Below, piece by piece: positions 11,666-25,378 of a stretch of DNA of 64,000 nucleotides. Each line of letters starts with the position of its first letter. Position 1 is the first letter of the stretch. The stretch spans positions 53,746,107 to 53,810,106 of the forward strand of contig NC_134829.1 in assembly GCF_004210375.1 (NCBI RefSeq), in the 5' to 3' direction. The notes under the pieces were generated by a model. That model was not told the origin of the DNA. It saw only the letters and a program-made list of their open reading frames with translations, and ran no database searches. The stretch is from Tachypleus tridentatus. Taxonomy: Eukaryota; Arthropoda; Merostomata; Xiphosura; Limulidae. Both the position numbers and the translations under genes were made by a program.

Positions 11666-12400
11666 AAAAAAAAAACAACTTTATTCTTATTAACAGCAAC
11701 GTTTACAAAAATATATCCAGCTGTTTACATTAAACCAGACAAAAAAAAAAATAATTTAATAAACAAATTAATACTATCATGAATAGTTAAATAATAATAA
11801 TTACGTAGACTTAGAACGTAAAAATAGGGACTTTAATGTCCATGGCAAAATGAGCACATATAGCTCGTTGGACAATTTAAGCCTAACTACAAACGAAAAG
11901 GACATAAAAAAAAAGACATTTTTAAACGTTTTCTTCTATCATTAGCGCCATCTGTGATCGAACAAAATAAGAAAAATGACTCACTTATCATCGTGTAATA
12001 TTTATAATTAAATGTAGCCTATGTAAATAAAAAATTAAATAGAAAATAATATAAAAGACTAACATAGCGGTCTTAATTTTCAAACCAATCTAATTTTTAA
12101 GTTTGGTAACAGAACGTTAGGAAAAGATTGACTTCTAAACTTAATTCAAAGTTATCTTAGAAACTTATTGCACTTATTTGTTTCAAAAAAATTTACATTT
12201 CAACGATAAAACATACTTATTATGGTGAAAAATTATATTCAATATTTTCGATGATAACCATAAAAATAGAGATTTTTCTTATTTTTAAAGTGATAAATTT
12301 ATTAAATTTACTATCTTTAATATAATTGTTCTCACCTTTGTCACTAGATGTCAGATAAAATATTTATAAAGAGTAAAAGCCAACTGAAGTTGAAACAGCT
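11666..12400. other. Outer part of the right arm and its flank
   Basis: AT-rich, matching 1-666 in reverse as far as 12326. From 12327 to 12400 the sequence is outside the testable mirror. I see no gene. Confidence 0.6.
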
Positions 12401-12680
12401 TTGGTTTGTTTAGTTTTAAAATTTCGCACAAAGCTACACGAGGGCTAAATGCGCTAGAGATCACTAATTTAGTAGTGTAAGACTAGAGGAAGGCAGCTAG
12501 TCATCACCACCCACCGCCAACTCTTGGGCTACTCTACTATCAAAAAACATTGGGATTGATAGTCACTATATAACGCCCCCAATGCTAAAAGAGCTAGCAT
12601 GCTTGGTGTGACGGGGATTCGAACCCGCGACCGTCAGATTACGAACCGAACGCCTTATCCCACCTGGCTATACGAGGCCC
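12401..12680 (-). repeat. SINE, minus strand, at the edge of the tRNA array
   Basis: A tail with tttggtttgtttag and aatttcgcacaaagctacac at the left, a diverged body, and a head with ggggattcgaacccgcgacc at the right, ending tacgaggccc. It lies about 200 bp before the first array unit. Confidence 0.9.
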
Positions 12681-13825
12681 TACGGTTGAAAAAGAAATAA
12701 GAAACACGATATAAATATATAATTTCAAAATTTAATTTTTTAAATTATTCCAGTCTCTTCTCAACACAAATCGTTGTTAAGTGACAAAGTTTCATGTTGA
12801 ATAACAAGATCATGAAACAAAAATCTTTTCAAGTCCAGATGTAACAATAGTTTGTTAGTAGTAAATCGTAGTGAAATAAATACAATAAATACGTAAAACA
12901 GGAGATTCGATCATGACGAGAAGACACTAACCATCGTAAAACATCTTTACTTAGTGAAGAAACTCTATAAAAATAAAGAAATCAGACAAAAAAGGGATAA
13001 ACAGAACAAGGAGTATTCAAGAAAACAATCCTGTCTATAGGCGGACGCTACTTCACTTCTTTAGACTGGCTAGACATGGTGGTAAGGACATTTGCGTCGC
13101 TCTCTGACGGGCGTGCATTCCCAATTCAAATGAAATAACATGTTACAATTTTCAGATGTATGAGGAGTTAGGATATCATCGAAAATTTCACTGTTCGGTA
13201 AAAATTAAGTACGTCAAATAGTTGTTGGTGAATGATGTTGTAGAATTGCCTTTCCTCTTTTCCGTCACTGGAAAGTGGGAGATGATAACGCACATAACCA
13301 TCCAATAGTTCTGACCGGAATTTAAAAGAATAGGTTAAAGAATGAAATATGTAGTGTGATTAGTTGTCACACCATGAAGAGTTGTTTTCAACACACACTG
13401 ACGGAGTCGTGATCTCTAGATATTACCTGTACAACCTGGCAAGTACGTCACCTTACCTTCAAATAAGGTCGCGTGCATCGACGTTTCAAACTATTCACGC
13501 ATTTAAGAAAAAATAAAGCTCGTAAACCCATTCTATCGAAGAGTTGTAAACTGCTGGTTTGATACTTCGTCGAACGTGACATGATTACGCGAAGGCCGTT
13601 TCTGCACATCAAATTTCGCAGCAGTGCACGCATTATATTCAAAAGTAATAACGTTCCTGTTTTAATTTATCACACATCAGTCACACGAATTTCTGAAAGC
13701 AGTTACAAGTGTAGGGGGAAACTCGATAAATTTTGTGATATCTCTTAACCGTCTCACGCTCTGACACAGATATTATGAAGAAAATATCGTTCCACGTTCT
13801 CACCATTTGATTTGAAAAAAAACGA

Positions 13826-13844
13826 ATGTTTTAAAATATTAAAA
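13826..13844 (-). terminator. Oligo-T Pol III terminator (unit 1, representative)
   Basis: Reading the minus strand past the discriminator base gives ATTTTAATATTTTAAAAC, so two TTTT tracts lie within 15 bases of the tRNA 3' end. A longer T run lies further on (T8 in unit 1). This is the usual short-trailer layout. Unit 8 lacks the first tract but keeps the second. Confidence 0.85.
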
Positions 13845-13855
13845 TGTGCCTGCCA

Positions 13856-13866
13856 GGGATCGAACC
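13856..13866 (-). promoter_or_regulatory. Pol III B box in the tRNA-Val gene (unit 1, representative)
   Basis: GGTTCGATCCC on the minus strand fits the B-box consensus GGTTCGANTCC closely. Together with the A box it forms a type 2 internal RNA polymerase III promoter. Units 6 and 13 read GATTCGATCCC, and unit 2 has one change just downstream. Confidence 0.9.
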
Positions 13867-13899
13867 TGGGACCTTCCGCGTGTTAGGCGGATGTGATAA

Positions 13900-13910
13900 C
13901 CACTACACCA
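13900..13910 (-). promoter_or_regulatory. Pol III A box in the tRNA-Val gene (unit 1, representative)
   Basis: TGGTGTAGTGG on the minus strand, at tRNA positions about 8-18, fits the A-box consensus TRGYNNANNNG. It is unchanged in most units. Unit 7 (one base) and unit 15 (several bases) are altered. Confidence 0.88.
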
Positions 13911-15784
13911 CAAGCACCTCGATTTTGCGATTTTTGCTGTTCAAGTTTTTTAAAAAAAACTATAACGTTCCAAAATTTTTATTTCGCAGTCTAAACAAAC
14001 ACAAATATAACGACAGCTTAACTTTAACTTTAAATAATATAACACCCTTCTTTGTATACCAAATCCAAAGGTATTTTCCCAATGTGCTAACGTGTCTTTA
14101 AAAGACTTTATCGAGCCCACAGTATTCAACGTTTTTACATCTCGTTCAATTGCCCTTAAACGTGCCAAACGCACAGTTTAGTTTCCTCAGTCTTTTCTCT
14201 TTCTATCGAAAACTGAACAGAACATTTTAAGATCTTTAATTTTTTTATCAGAATTATTAAACAATAAGGTAATAAGCGATTAAATACGCCTATTAAATAC
14301 ATTAACAAAATTAAAGATAGTCTGAAATAATAGTTAATCTTCGTTATTTTGTGACCTATTCTGGGATTGCACTCTGGGTGATTTTTTCTCATCACGCACA
14401 ACTTGTTCAAGGTGTTCAATACGACAAAGGAGCATGGTGACTCTCAAACTCCTAAAATGATAGCGTTGTTCAAACGCGCTTTAGTTGTAATAGTACGTTG
14501 ACAGTTTTGGGTTGCAGGAGATCACAGCGGTGGAATAAAGCCCAATGTAAAGAAGAGGTCTTATCTGTGTTGCAACATCTCTCTTCGGAAACCATCTACT
14601 CTTCGAGACTATCGTCCTTTCTCTAGGTTACACTTCGTTTTTGACGTTCAAAATACCATTACCAAAACAAAGAATTATTGTTTAAGAAAAACGTTTACAT
14701 GAACCAGCTGCAACTAGAAGGAGGAAACACTTCAGAATAACAAATATTCTCCGGTTTTGGCATCGTAATTTCCTTTTACCTGTCTAGTCTGTACAATATT
14801 CAAGTGAACTAAATACAATTCTTAAATAAGTACGTAAAACAGGAGATTCGATCATGACGAGTATACATTAACCATCGCAAAACATCTTTACTTAGTGAAG
14901 AAACTCTATAAAAATAAAGAAATCAGACAAAAAAGGGATAAACAGAACAAGGAGTATTCAAGAAAACAATCCTGTATATAGGCGGACGCTACTTCACTTA
15001 GTTAGACTGGCTAGACATGGTGGTAAGGACATTTGAGTCGCTCTCTGACGGGCGTGCATTCCCAATTCAAATGAAATAACTTGTTACAATTTTCAGACTT
15101 ATGAGGGGTTAGGATATCATCGAAAATTTCACTGTTCGGTAAAAATTAAGTACGTCAAATAGTTGTTGGTGAATGATGTTGTAGAATTGCCTTTCCTATT
15201 TTCCGTCACTAGAAAGTGGGAGATGATAACGCACATAACTATGCAATAGTTCTGACCGAAATTTAAAAGAATAGGTTAAAGAATGAAATATCTAGTGTGA
15301 TTAGTTGTCACAGCATGAAGAGTTGTTTTCAACACACACTGACGGAGTCGTGATCTCTAGATATTACCTGTACAACCTGGCAAGTACGTTAACTTATCTT
15401 CAAATAAGGTCGCGTGCATCGACTTTTCAAACTATTCACGCATTTAAGAAAAATAAAGCTCGTAAACCCATTCTATCGAAGAGTTGTAAACTGCTGGTCA
15501 GATACTTCGTCGAACGTGACATGATTACGCGAAGGCCGTTTCTGCACATCAAATTTCGCAGCATTGCACGCATTATATTCAAAAGTAATAACGTTCCTGT
15601 TTTGATTTATCACACATCAGTGACACGAATTTCTGAAAGTAGTTACATGTGTAGGGGGAAACTCGATAAATTCTGTGATATCTATTAACCGTCTCACGCT
15701 CTGACACAGATATTATGAAGAAAATATCGTTCCACGTTCTCACCATTTGATTTGAAAGAAAACGAATGTTTTAAAATATTAAAA

Positions 15785-15857
15785 TGTGCCTGCCATGGAT
15801 CGAACCTGGGATCTTACGCGTGTTAGGCGGATGTGATAACCACTACACCACAAGCAC
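15785..15857 (-). tRNA. tRNA-Val(AAC)-like, unit 2, probably defective
   Basis: Anticodon AAC and length 73 are kept, but three substitutions separate it from unit 1. They create a mismatch in the anticodon stem (about 28-42) and one in the T stem (about 52-62), and change the variable loop. Two broken stem pairs in one gene suggest a decaying copy, consistent with its place near the array edge. Confidence 0.8.
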
Positions 15858-17723
15858 CTCCGTTTATCGACTTTTGCTGTTACAATTTTTAAAATTAAAC
15901 TATAACGTTCCAAAATTTTTATTTCGCAGTCTAAACAAACGCAAATATAACGACAGCTTAACGTTTAACTTTAAATAATATAACACCCTCCTTTGTCTAC
16001 CAAATCCAAAGGTATTTTCCCAATGTGCTAACGTGTCTTTAAAAGACTTTATCGAGCCCACAGTATTCAACGCTTTTACATCTCGTTCAATTGCCATTAA
16101 ACGTGCCAAACGCACAGTTTAGTTTCTCAGTCTTTTCTCTTTCTATCGAAAACTGAACAGAACATTTTCAGAGCTTTAATTTTTTTATCAGAATTATTAA
16201 ACAATAACGTAATAAGCGATTTAATACGTCTATTAAATCCATTAACAAAATTAGGGATAGTCTGAAATAATATTTAATCTTCGTTATTTTGTGACCTATT
16301 CTGGGATTGCACTCTGGGTGATTTTTTTCTCATCACAAACAACTTGTTCAAGGTGTTCAATACGACAAAGTTGCATGGTGACTCTCAAACTCCTAAAATG
16401 ATAACGTTGTTGAAACGCGCTTTAGTTGTAATAATACGTTGACAGTTTTGGGTTGCAGGAGATCACAGCAGTGGAATAAAGCCCAATGTACAGAAGAGGT
16501 CTTATCTGTGTTGCAACATCTCTCTTCGGAAACCATCTACTCTTCGAGACTATCGTCCTTTCTCTAGGTTACACTTCGTTTTGACGTTCAAAATACCATT
16601 ACCAAAACAAAGAATTATTGTTTAAGAAAAACGTTTACATGAACCAGCTGCAACTAGAAGGAGGAAACACTTCAGAATAACAAATATTCTCCGGTTTTGG
16701 CATCGTAATTTCCTTTTACCTGTCTAGTCTGTACTATATTCAAGTGAACTAAATACAATTCTTAAATAAGTACGTAAAACAGGAGATTCGATCATGACGA
16801 GTATACATTAACCATCGCAAAACATCTTTACTTAGTGAAGAAACTCTATAAAAATAAAGAAATCAGACAAAAAAGGGATAAACAGAACAAGGAGTATTCA
16901 AGAAAACAATCCTGTCTATAGGCGGACGCTACTTCACTTCTTTAGACTGGCTAGACATGGTGGTAAGAACATTTGAATCGCTCTCTGACGGGCGTGCATT
17001 CCCAATTCAAATGAAATAACATGTTACAATTTTCAGACTTATGAGGAGTTAGGATATCATCGAAAATTTCACTGTTCGGTAAAAATTAAGTACGTCAAAT
17101 AGTTGTTGGTGAATGATGTTGTAGAATTGCCTTTCCTCTTTTCCGTCACTGGTAAGTGGGAGATGATAACGCACATAACTATGCAATAGTTCTGACCGGA
17201 ATTTAAAAGAATAGGTTAAAGAATGAAATATCTAGTGTGATTAGTTGTCACACCATGAAGAGTTGTTTTCAACACACACTGACGGAGTCGTGATCTCTAG
17301 ATATTACCTGAACAACCTGGCAAGTACGTTACCTTATCTTCAAATAAGGTCGCGTGCATCGACGTTTCAAACTATTCACGCATTTAAGAAAAATAAAGCT
17401 CGTAAACCCATTCTATCGAAGAGTTGTAAACTGCTGGTCAGATACTTCGTCGAACGTGACATGATTACGCGAAGGCCGTTTCTGCACATCAAATTTCGCA
17501 GCAGTGCACGCATTATATTCAAAAGTAATAACGTTCCTGTTTTGATTTATCACACATCAGTCACACGAATTTCTGAAAGTAGTTACAAGTGCGTAGGGGA
17601 AACTCGATAAATTCTGTGATATCTCTTAACCGTCTCACGCTCTGACACAGATATTATGAAGAAAATATCGTTCCACGTTCTCCCATTTGATTTGAAAAAA
17701 ACGAATGTTTTAAAATATTAAAA

Positions 17724-17796
17724 TGTGCTTGCCAGGGATCGAACCTGGGACCTTCCGCGTGTTAGGCGGATGTGATAACCACTACACCACAAGCAC
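17724..17796 (-). tRNA. tRNA-Val(AAC), unit 3
   Basis: Differs from unit 1 only at acceptor position 68 (A instead of G), which turns the U-G pair into U-A and gives a fully Watson-Crick acceptor stem. This is the majority allele, identical in units 3, 4, 9, 10, 11, 14 and 16. Confidence 0.96.
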
Positions 17797-19656
17797 CTCG
17801 GTTTCGCGATTTTGCTGTTCAAGTTTTTAAAATAAAACGATAACGTTCCAAAATTTTTATTTCGCAGTCAAAACAAACGCAAATATAACGACAGCTTAAC
17901 GTTTAACTTTAAATAATATAACACCCTCCTTTGTCTACCAAATCCAAAGGTATTTTCCCAATGTGCTAACGTGTCTTTAAAAGACTTTATCGAGCCTACA
18001 GTATTCAACGTTTTTCATCTCGTTCAATTGCCCTTAAACGTGCCAAACGCACAGTTTAGTTTCCTCAGTCTTTTCTCTTTCTATCGAAAACTGAACAGAA
18101 CATTTTCAGAGCTTTAATTTTTTTATCAGAATTATTAAACAATAACGTAATAAGCGATTTAATACGCCTATTAAATACATTAACAAAATTAGGGATAGTC
18201 TGAAATAATATTTAATCTTCGTTATTTTGTGACCTATTCTGGGATTGCACTCTGGGTGATTTTTTTCTCATCACACACAACTTGTTCAAGGTGTTCAATA
18301 CGACAAAGTTGCATGGTGACTCTCAAACTCCTAAAATTATAACGTTGTTGAAACGCGCATTAGTTGTAATAGTACGTTGACAGTTCTGGGTTGCAGGAGA
18401 TCACAGCGGTGGAATAATGCCCAATGTACAGAAGAGGTCTTATCTGTGTTACAACATCTTTCTTCGGAAACCATCTACTCTTCGAGACTATCGTCCTTTC
18501 TCTAGGTTACACTTCGTTTTTGACGTTCAAAATACCATTACCAAAACAAAGAATTATTGTTTAAGAAAAACGTTTACATGAACCAGCTGCAACTAGAAGG
18601 AGGAAACACTTCAGAATAACAAATATTCTCCGGTTTTGGCATCGTAATTTCCTTTACCTGTCTAGTCTGTACTATATTCAAGTGAACTAAATACAATTCT
18701 TAAATAAGTACGTAAAACAGGAGATTCGATCATGACGAGTATACATTAACCATCGCAAAACATCTTTACTTAGTGAAGAAACTCTATAAAAATAAAGAAA
18801 TCAGACAAAAAAGGGATAAACAGAACAAGGAGTATTCAAGAAAACAATCCTGTATATAGGCGGACGCTACTACACTTCTTTAGACTGGCTAGACATGGTG
18901 GTAAGAACATTTGAATCGCTCTCTGACGGGCGTGCATTCAAATGAAATAACATGTTACAATTTTCAGACTTATGAGGAGTTAGGATATCATCGATAATTT
19001 CACTGTTCGGTAAAAATTAAGTACGTCAAATAGTTGTTGGTGAATGATGTTGTAGAATTGCCTTTCCTCTTTTCCGTCACTGGTAAGTGGGAGATGATAA
19101 CGCACATAACTATGCAATAGTTCTGACCGGAATTTAAAAGAATAGGTTAAAGAATGAAATATCTAGTGTGATTAGTTGTCACACCATGAAGAGTTGTTTT
19201 CAACACACACTGACGGAGTCGTGATCTCTAGATATTACCTGTACAACCTGGCAAGTACGTCACCTTACCTTCAAATAAGGTCGCGTGCATCGACGTTTCA
19301 AACTATTCACGCATTTAAGAAAAATAAAGCTCGTAAACCCATTCTATCGAAGAGTTGTAAACTGCTGGTTAGATACTTTGTCGAACGTGACATGAGTACG
19401 CGAAGGCCGTTTCTGCACATCAAATTTCGCAGCAGTACACGCGTTATATTCAAAAGTAATAACGTTCCTGTTTTGATTTATCACACATCAGTCACACGAA
19501 TTTCTGAAAGTAGTTACAAGTGTAGGAAGGAAACTCGATAAATTCTGTGATATCTCTTAACCGTCTCACGCTCTGACACAGATATTATGAAGAAAATATC
19601 GTTCCACGTTCTCACCATTTGATTTGAAAAAAAACGAATGTTTTAAAATATTAAAA

Positions 19657-19729
19657 TGTGCTTGCCAGGGATCGAACCTGGGACCTTCCGCGTGTTAGGC
19701 GGATGTGATAACCACTACACCACAAGCAC
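19657..19729 (-). tRNA. tRNA-Val(AAC), unit 4
   Basis: Majority allele (A68). All stems are paired, and the A and B boxes are intact. Confidence 0.96.
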
Positions 19730-21584
19730 CTCGGTTTCGCGATTTTTGCTGTTCAAGTTTTAAAATAAAACGATAACGTTCCAAAATTTTATTTCGCAGT
19801 CAAAACAAACGCAAATATAACGACAGCTTAACGTTTAACTTTAAATAATATAACACCCTCCTTTGTCTACCAAATCCAAAGGTATTTTCCCAATGTGCTA
19901 ACGTGTCTTTAAAAGACTTTATCGAGCCCACAGTATTCAACGTTTTCATCTCGTTCAATTGCCCTTAAACGTGCCAAACGCACAGTTTAGTTTCTCAGTC
20001 TTTTCTCTTTCTATCGAAAACTGAACAGAACATTTTCAGAGCTTTAATTTTTTTATCAGAATTATTAAACAATAACGTAATAAGCGATTTAATACGCCTA
20101 TTAAATACATTAACAAAATTAGGGATAGTCTGAAATAATATTTAATCTTCGTTATTTTGTGACCTATTCTGGGATTGCACTCTGGGTGATTTTTTCTCAT
20201 CACACACACCTTGTTCAAGGTGTTCAATACGACAAAGTTGCATGGTGACTCTCAAACTCCTAAAATGATAACGTTGTTGAAACGCGCTTTAGTTGTAATA
20301 GTACGTTGACAGTTTTGGGTTGCAGGAGATCACAGCAGTGGAATAAAGCCCAATGTACAGAAGAGGTCTTATCTGTGTTGCAACATCTCTTCGGAAACCA
20401 TCTACTCTTCGAGACTATCGTCCTTTCTCTAGGTTACACTTCGTTTTTGACGTTCAAAATACCATTACCAAAACAAAGAATTATTGTTTAAGAAAAACGT
20501 TTACATGAACCAGCTGCAACTAGAAGGAGGAAACACTTCAGAATAACAAATATTCTCCGGTTTTGGCATCGTAATTTCCTTTTACCTGTCTAGTCTGTAC
20601 TATATTCAAGTGAACTAAATACAATTCTTAAATAAGTACGTAAAACAGGAGATTCGATCATGACGAGTATACATTAACCATCGCAAAACATCTTTACTTA
20701 GTGAAGAAACTCTATAAAAATAAAGAAATCAGACAAAAAGGGATAAACAGAACAAGGAGTATTCAAGAAAACAATCCTGTCTATAGGCGGACGCTACTTC
20801 ACTTCTTTAGACTGGCTAGACATGGTGGTAAGAACATTTGAATCGCTCTCTGACGGGCGTGCATTCAATTCAAATGAAATAACATGTTACAATTTTCAGA
20901 CTTATGAGGAGTTAGGATATCATCGAAAATTTCACTGTTCGGTAAAATTAAGTACGTCAAATAGTTGTTGGTGAATGATGTTGTAGAATTGCCTTTCCTC
21001 TTTTCCGTCACTGGTAAGTGGGAGATGATAACGCACATAACTATGCAATAGTTCTGACCGGAATTTAAAAGAATAGGTTAAAGAATGAAATATCTAGTGT
21101 GATTAGTTGTCACAGCATGAAGAGTTGTTTTCAACACACACTGACGGAGTCGTGATCTCTAGATATTACCTGTACAACCTGGCAAGTACGTTACCTTATC
21201 TTCAAATAAGGTCGCGTGCATCGACGTTTCAAACTATTCACGCATTTAAGAAAAATAAAGCTCGTAAACCCATTCTATCGAAGAGTTGTAAACTGCTGGT
21301 CAGATACTTCGTCGAACGTGACATGATTACGCGAAGGCCGTTTCTGCACATCAAATTTCGCAGCAGTGCACGCGTTATATTCAAAAGTAATAACGTTCCT
21401 GTTTTGATTTATCACACATCAGTCACACGAATTTCTGAAAGTAGTTACATGTGTAGGGGAAACTCGATAAATTCTGTGATATCTCTTAACCGTCTCACGC
21501 TCTGACACAGATATTATGAAGAAAATATCGTTCCACGTTCTCACCATTTGATTTGAAAAAAACGAATGTTTTAAAATATTAAAA

Positions 21585-21657
21585 TGTGCCTGCCAGGGAT
21601 CGAACCTGGGACCTTCCGCGTGTTAGGCGGATGTGATAACCACTACACCACAAGCAC
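21585..21657 (-). tRNA. tRNA-Val(AAC), unit 5
   Basis: Identical in sequence to unit 1 (G68 allele). Intact. Confidence 0.96.
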
Positions 21658-23516
21658 CTCGGTTTCGCGATTTTTGCTGTTCAAGTTTTAAAATAAAACG
21701 ATAACGTTCCAAAATTTTTATTTCGCAGTCTAAACAAACGCAAATATAACGACAGCTTAACGTTTAACTTTAAATAATATAACACCCTCCTTTGTCTACC
21801 AAATCCAAAGGTATTTTCCCAATGTGCTAACGTGTCTTTAAAAGACTTTATCGAGCCTACAGTATTCAACGTTTTTCATCTCGTTCAATTGCCCTTAAAC
21901 GTGCCAAACGCACAGTTTAGTTTCCTCAGTCTTTTCTCTTTCTATCGAAAACTGAACAGAACATTTTCAGAGCTTTAATTTTTTTATCAGAATTATTAAA
22001 CAATAACGTAATAAGCGATTTAATACGCCTATTAAATACATTAACAAAATTAGGGATAGTCTGAAATAATATTTAATCTTCGTTATTTTGTGACCTATTC
22101 TGGGATTGCACTCTGGGTGATTTTTTCTCATCACAAACAACTTGTTCAAGGTGTTCAATACGACAAAGTTGCATGGTGACTCTCAAACTCCTAAAATTAT
22201 AACGTTGTTGAAACGCGCTTTAGTTGTAATAGTACGTTGACAGTTTTGGGTTGCAGGAGATCACAGCAGTGGAATAAAGCCCAATGTACAGAAGAGGTCT
22301 TATCTGTGTTGCAACATCTCTCTTCGGAAACCATCTACTCTTCGAGACTATCGTCCTTTCTCTAGGTTACACTTCGTTTTTGACGTTCAAAATACCATTA
22401 CCAAAACAAAGAATTATTGTTTAAGAAAAACGTTTACATGAACCAGCTGCAACTAGAAGGAGGAAACACTTCAGAATAACAAATATTCTCTGGTTTTGGC
22501 ATCGTAATTTCCTTTTACCTGTCTAGTCTGTACTATATTCAAGTGAACTAAATACAATTCTTAAATAAGTACGTAAAACAGGAGATTCGATCATGACGAG
22601 TATACATTAACCATCGCAAAACATCTTTACTTAGTGAAGAAACTCTATAAAAATAAAGAAATCAGACAAAAAGGGATAAACAGAACAAGGAGTATTCAAG
22701 AAAACAATCCTGTCTATAGGCGGACGCTACTTCACTTCTTTAGACTGGCTAGACATGGTGGTAAGAACATTTGAATCGCTCTCTGACGGGCGTGCATTCA
22801 TTCAAATGAAATAACATGTTACAATTTTCAGACTTATGAGGAGTTAGGATATCATCGAAAATTTCACTGTTCGGTAAAATTAAGTACGTCAAATAGTTGT
22901 TGGTGAATGATGTTGTAGAATTGCCTTTCATCTTTTCCGTCACTGGTAAGTGGGAGATGATAACGCACATAACTATGCAATAGTTCTGACCGGAATTTAA
23001 AAGAATAGGTTAAAGAATGAAATATGTAGTGTGATTAGTTGTCACAGCATGAAGAGTTGTTTTCAACACACACTGACGGAGTCGTGATCTCTAGATATTA
23101 CCTGTACAACCTGGCAAGTACGTCACCTTATCTTCAAATAAGGTCGCGTGCATCGACGTTTCAAACTATTCACGCATTTAAGAAAAATAAAGCTCGTAAA
23201 CTCATTCTATCGAAGAGTTGTAAACTGCTGGTCAGATACTTCGTCGAACGTGACATGATTACGCGAAGGCCGTTTCTGCACATCAAATTTCGCAGCAGTG
23301 CACGCATTATATTCAAAAGTAATAACGTTCCTGTTTTGATTTATCACACATCAGTCACACGAATTTCTGAAAGAAGTTACATGCGTAGGGGAAACTCGAT
23401 AAATTCTGTGATATCTCTTAACCGTCTCACGCTCTGACACAGATATTATGAAGAAAATATCGTTCCACGTTCTCACCATTTGATTTGAAAAAAACGAATG
23501 TTTTAAAATATTAAAA

Positions 23517-23589
23517 TGTGCCTGCCAGGGATCGAATCTGGGACCTTCCGCGTGTTAGGCGGATGTGATAACCACTACACCACAAGCAC
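23517..23589 (-). tRNA. tRNA-Val(AAC), unit 6, B-box variant
   Basis: G68 allele with one extra change, G to A at T-stem position 53. This breaks the highly conserved 53-61 pair and changes the B box to GATTCGATCCC, so weaker transcription or processing is likely. Unit 13 carries the same change. Confidence 0.88.
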
Positions 23590-25378
23590 CTCGGTTTCGC
23601 GATTTTTGCTGTTCAAGTTTTTAAAATAAAACGATAACGTTCCAAAATTTTTATTTCGCAGTCTAAACAAACGCAAATATAACGACAGCTTAACGTTTAA
23701 CTTTAAATAATATAACACCCTCCTTTGTCTACCAAATCCAAAGGTATTTTCCCAATGTGCTAACGTGTCTTTAAAAGACTTTATCGAGCCTACAGTATTC
23801 AACGTTTTCATCTCGTTCAACTGCCCTTAAACGTGCCAAACGCACAGTTTAGTTTCCTCAGTCTTTTCTCTTTCTATCGAAAACTGAACAGAACATTTTC
23901 AGAGCTTTAATATTTTATCAGAATTATTAAACAATAACGTAATAAGCGATTTAATACGCCTATTAAATACATTAACAAAATTAGGGATAGTCTGAAATAA
24001 TATTTAATCTTCGTTATTTTGTGACCTATTCTGGGATTGCACTCTGGGTGATTTTTTTCTCATCACACACAACTTGTTCAAGGTGTTCAATACGACAAAG
24101 TTGCATGGTGACTCTCAAACTCCTAAAATTATAACGTTGTTGAAACGCGCTTTAGTTGTAATAATACGTTGACAGTTTTGGGTTGCAGGAGATCACAGCG
24201 GTGGAATAAAGCCCAATGTACAGAAGAGGTCTTATCTGTGTTGCAACATCTTTCTTCGGAAACCATCTACTCTTCGAGACTATCGTCCTTTCTCTAGGTT
24301 ACACTTCGTTTTTGACGTTCAAAATACCATTACCAAAACAAAGAATTATTGTTTAAGAAAAACGTTTACATGAACCAGCTGCAACTAGAAGGAGGAAACA
24401 CTTCAGAATAACAAATATTCTCTGGTTTTGGCATCGTAATTTCCTTTTACCTGTCTAGTCTGTACTATATTCAAGTGAACTAAATACAATTCTTAAATAA
24501 GTACGTAAAACAGGAGATTCGATCATGACGAGTATACATTAACCATCGAAAACATCTTTACTTAGTGAAGAAACTCTATAAAAATAAAGAAATCAGACAA
24601 AAAAGGGATAAACAGAACAAGGAGTATTCAAGAAAACAATCCTGTATATAGGCGGACGCTACTACACTTCTTTAGACTGGCTAGACATGGTGGTAAGAAC
24701 ATTTGAATCGCTCTCTGACGGGCGTGCATTCAAATGAAATAACATGTTACAATTTTCAGACTTATGAGGAGTTAGGATATCATCGATAATTTCACTGTTC
24801 GGTAAAAAATTAAGTACGTCAAATAGTTGTTGGTGAATGATGTTGTAGAATTGCCTTTCCTCTTTTCCGTCACTGGTAAGTGGGAGATGATAACGCACAT
24901 AACTATGCAATAGTTCTGACCGGAATTTAAAAGAATAGGTTAAAGAATGAAATATCTAGTGTGATTAGTTGTCACACCATGAAGAGTTGTTTTCAACACA
25001 CACTGACGGAGTCGTGATCTCTAGATATTACCTGAACAACCTGGCAAGTACGTTACCTTATCTTCAAATAAGGTCGCGTGCATCGACGTTTCAAACTATT
25101 CACGCATTTAAGAAAAATAAAGCTCGTAAACTCATTCTATCGAAGAGTTGTAAACTGCTGGTCAGATACTTCGTCGAACGTGACATGATTACGCGAAGGC
25201 CGTTTCTGCACATCAAATTTCGCAGCAGTGCACGCATTATATTCAAAAGTAATAACGTTCCTGTTTTGATTTATCACACATCAGTCACACGAATTTCTGA
25301 AAGTCGTTACAAGGGTAGGGGGAAACTCGATAAATTCTGTGATATCTCTTAACCGTTTAATATTTTAAAATATTAAAA

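Larger units (their letters stand above)
7339..12326 (-). repeat. Right arm of the giant inverted repeat
   Basis: Reverse complement of 1-3679, matching through the satellite, the SINE fragment at 9375-9521, the unique block 9522-10977 and the SINEs at 10978-11241 and 11419-11665. The match still holds at 12326, which pairs with window position 1, so the true arm may be longer. The SINE and tRNA array that follow cannot be tested for a mirror, because the left side is outside the window. Confidence 0.93.
13845..13917 (-). tRNA. tRNA-Val(AAC), unit 1
   Basis: The 73-nt cloverleaf reads on the minus strand. The acceptor GTGCTTG pairs with CAGGCAC (one G-U pair at 5-68) and the discriminator is A. 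The D arm carries GTGT and AGTGGTTAT. The anticodon stem TCCGC/GCGGA holds the loop CTAACAC, anticodon AAC, which reads valine codons (as inosine IAC after modification, by family knowledge). The T arm is CCAGG-TTCGATC-CCTGG. CCA is not encoded, as expected for a eukaryotic nuclear tRNA gene, and there is no intron. It follows the eukaryotic tRNA-Val(AAC) pattern closely and looks functional. Confidence 0.96.

Noticed and set aside
12401-12680. tRNA gene call on SINE heads
   Set aside because: The heads have B boxes but poor cloverleaf pairing and are always joined to the SINE body, so they are SINE heads and not free tRNA genes.
13950-14174. Minus-strand frames upstream of each tRNA (KTLNTVGSIKSFKDTLAHWE type)
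   Set aside because: They are short, the starts vary between units and indels change their ends. They show no family resemblance and lie directly on the presumed tRNA upstream region.
15000-15075. Possible second tRNA-like segment in the unit (gacatggtggtaaggac ... gggcgtgcattccc)
   Set aside because: There is no acceptor or T-arm pairing and no B box; the A-box-like word is a weak match.
15305-15688. Plus-strand frame of 127 codons, repeated in most array units
   Set aside because: It has a TTG start after an in-frame stop and no ATG, and differences between units are mostly amino-acid changing, so I do not annotate it as a gene.
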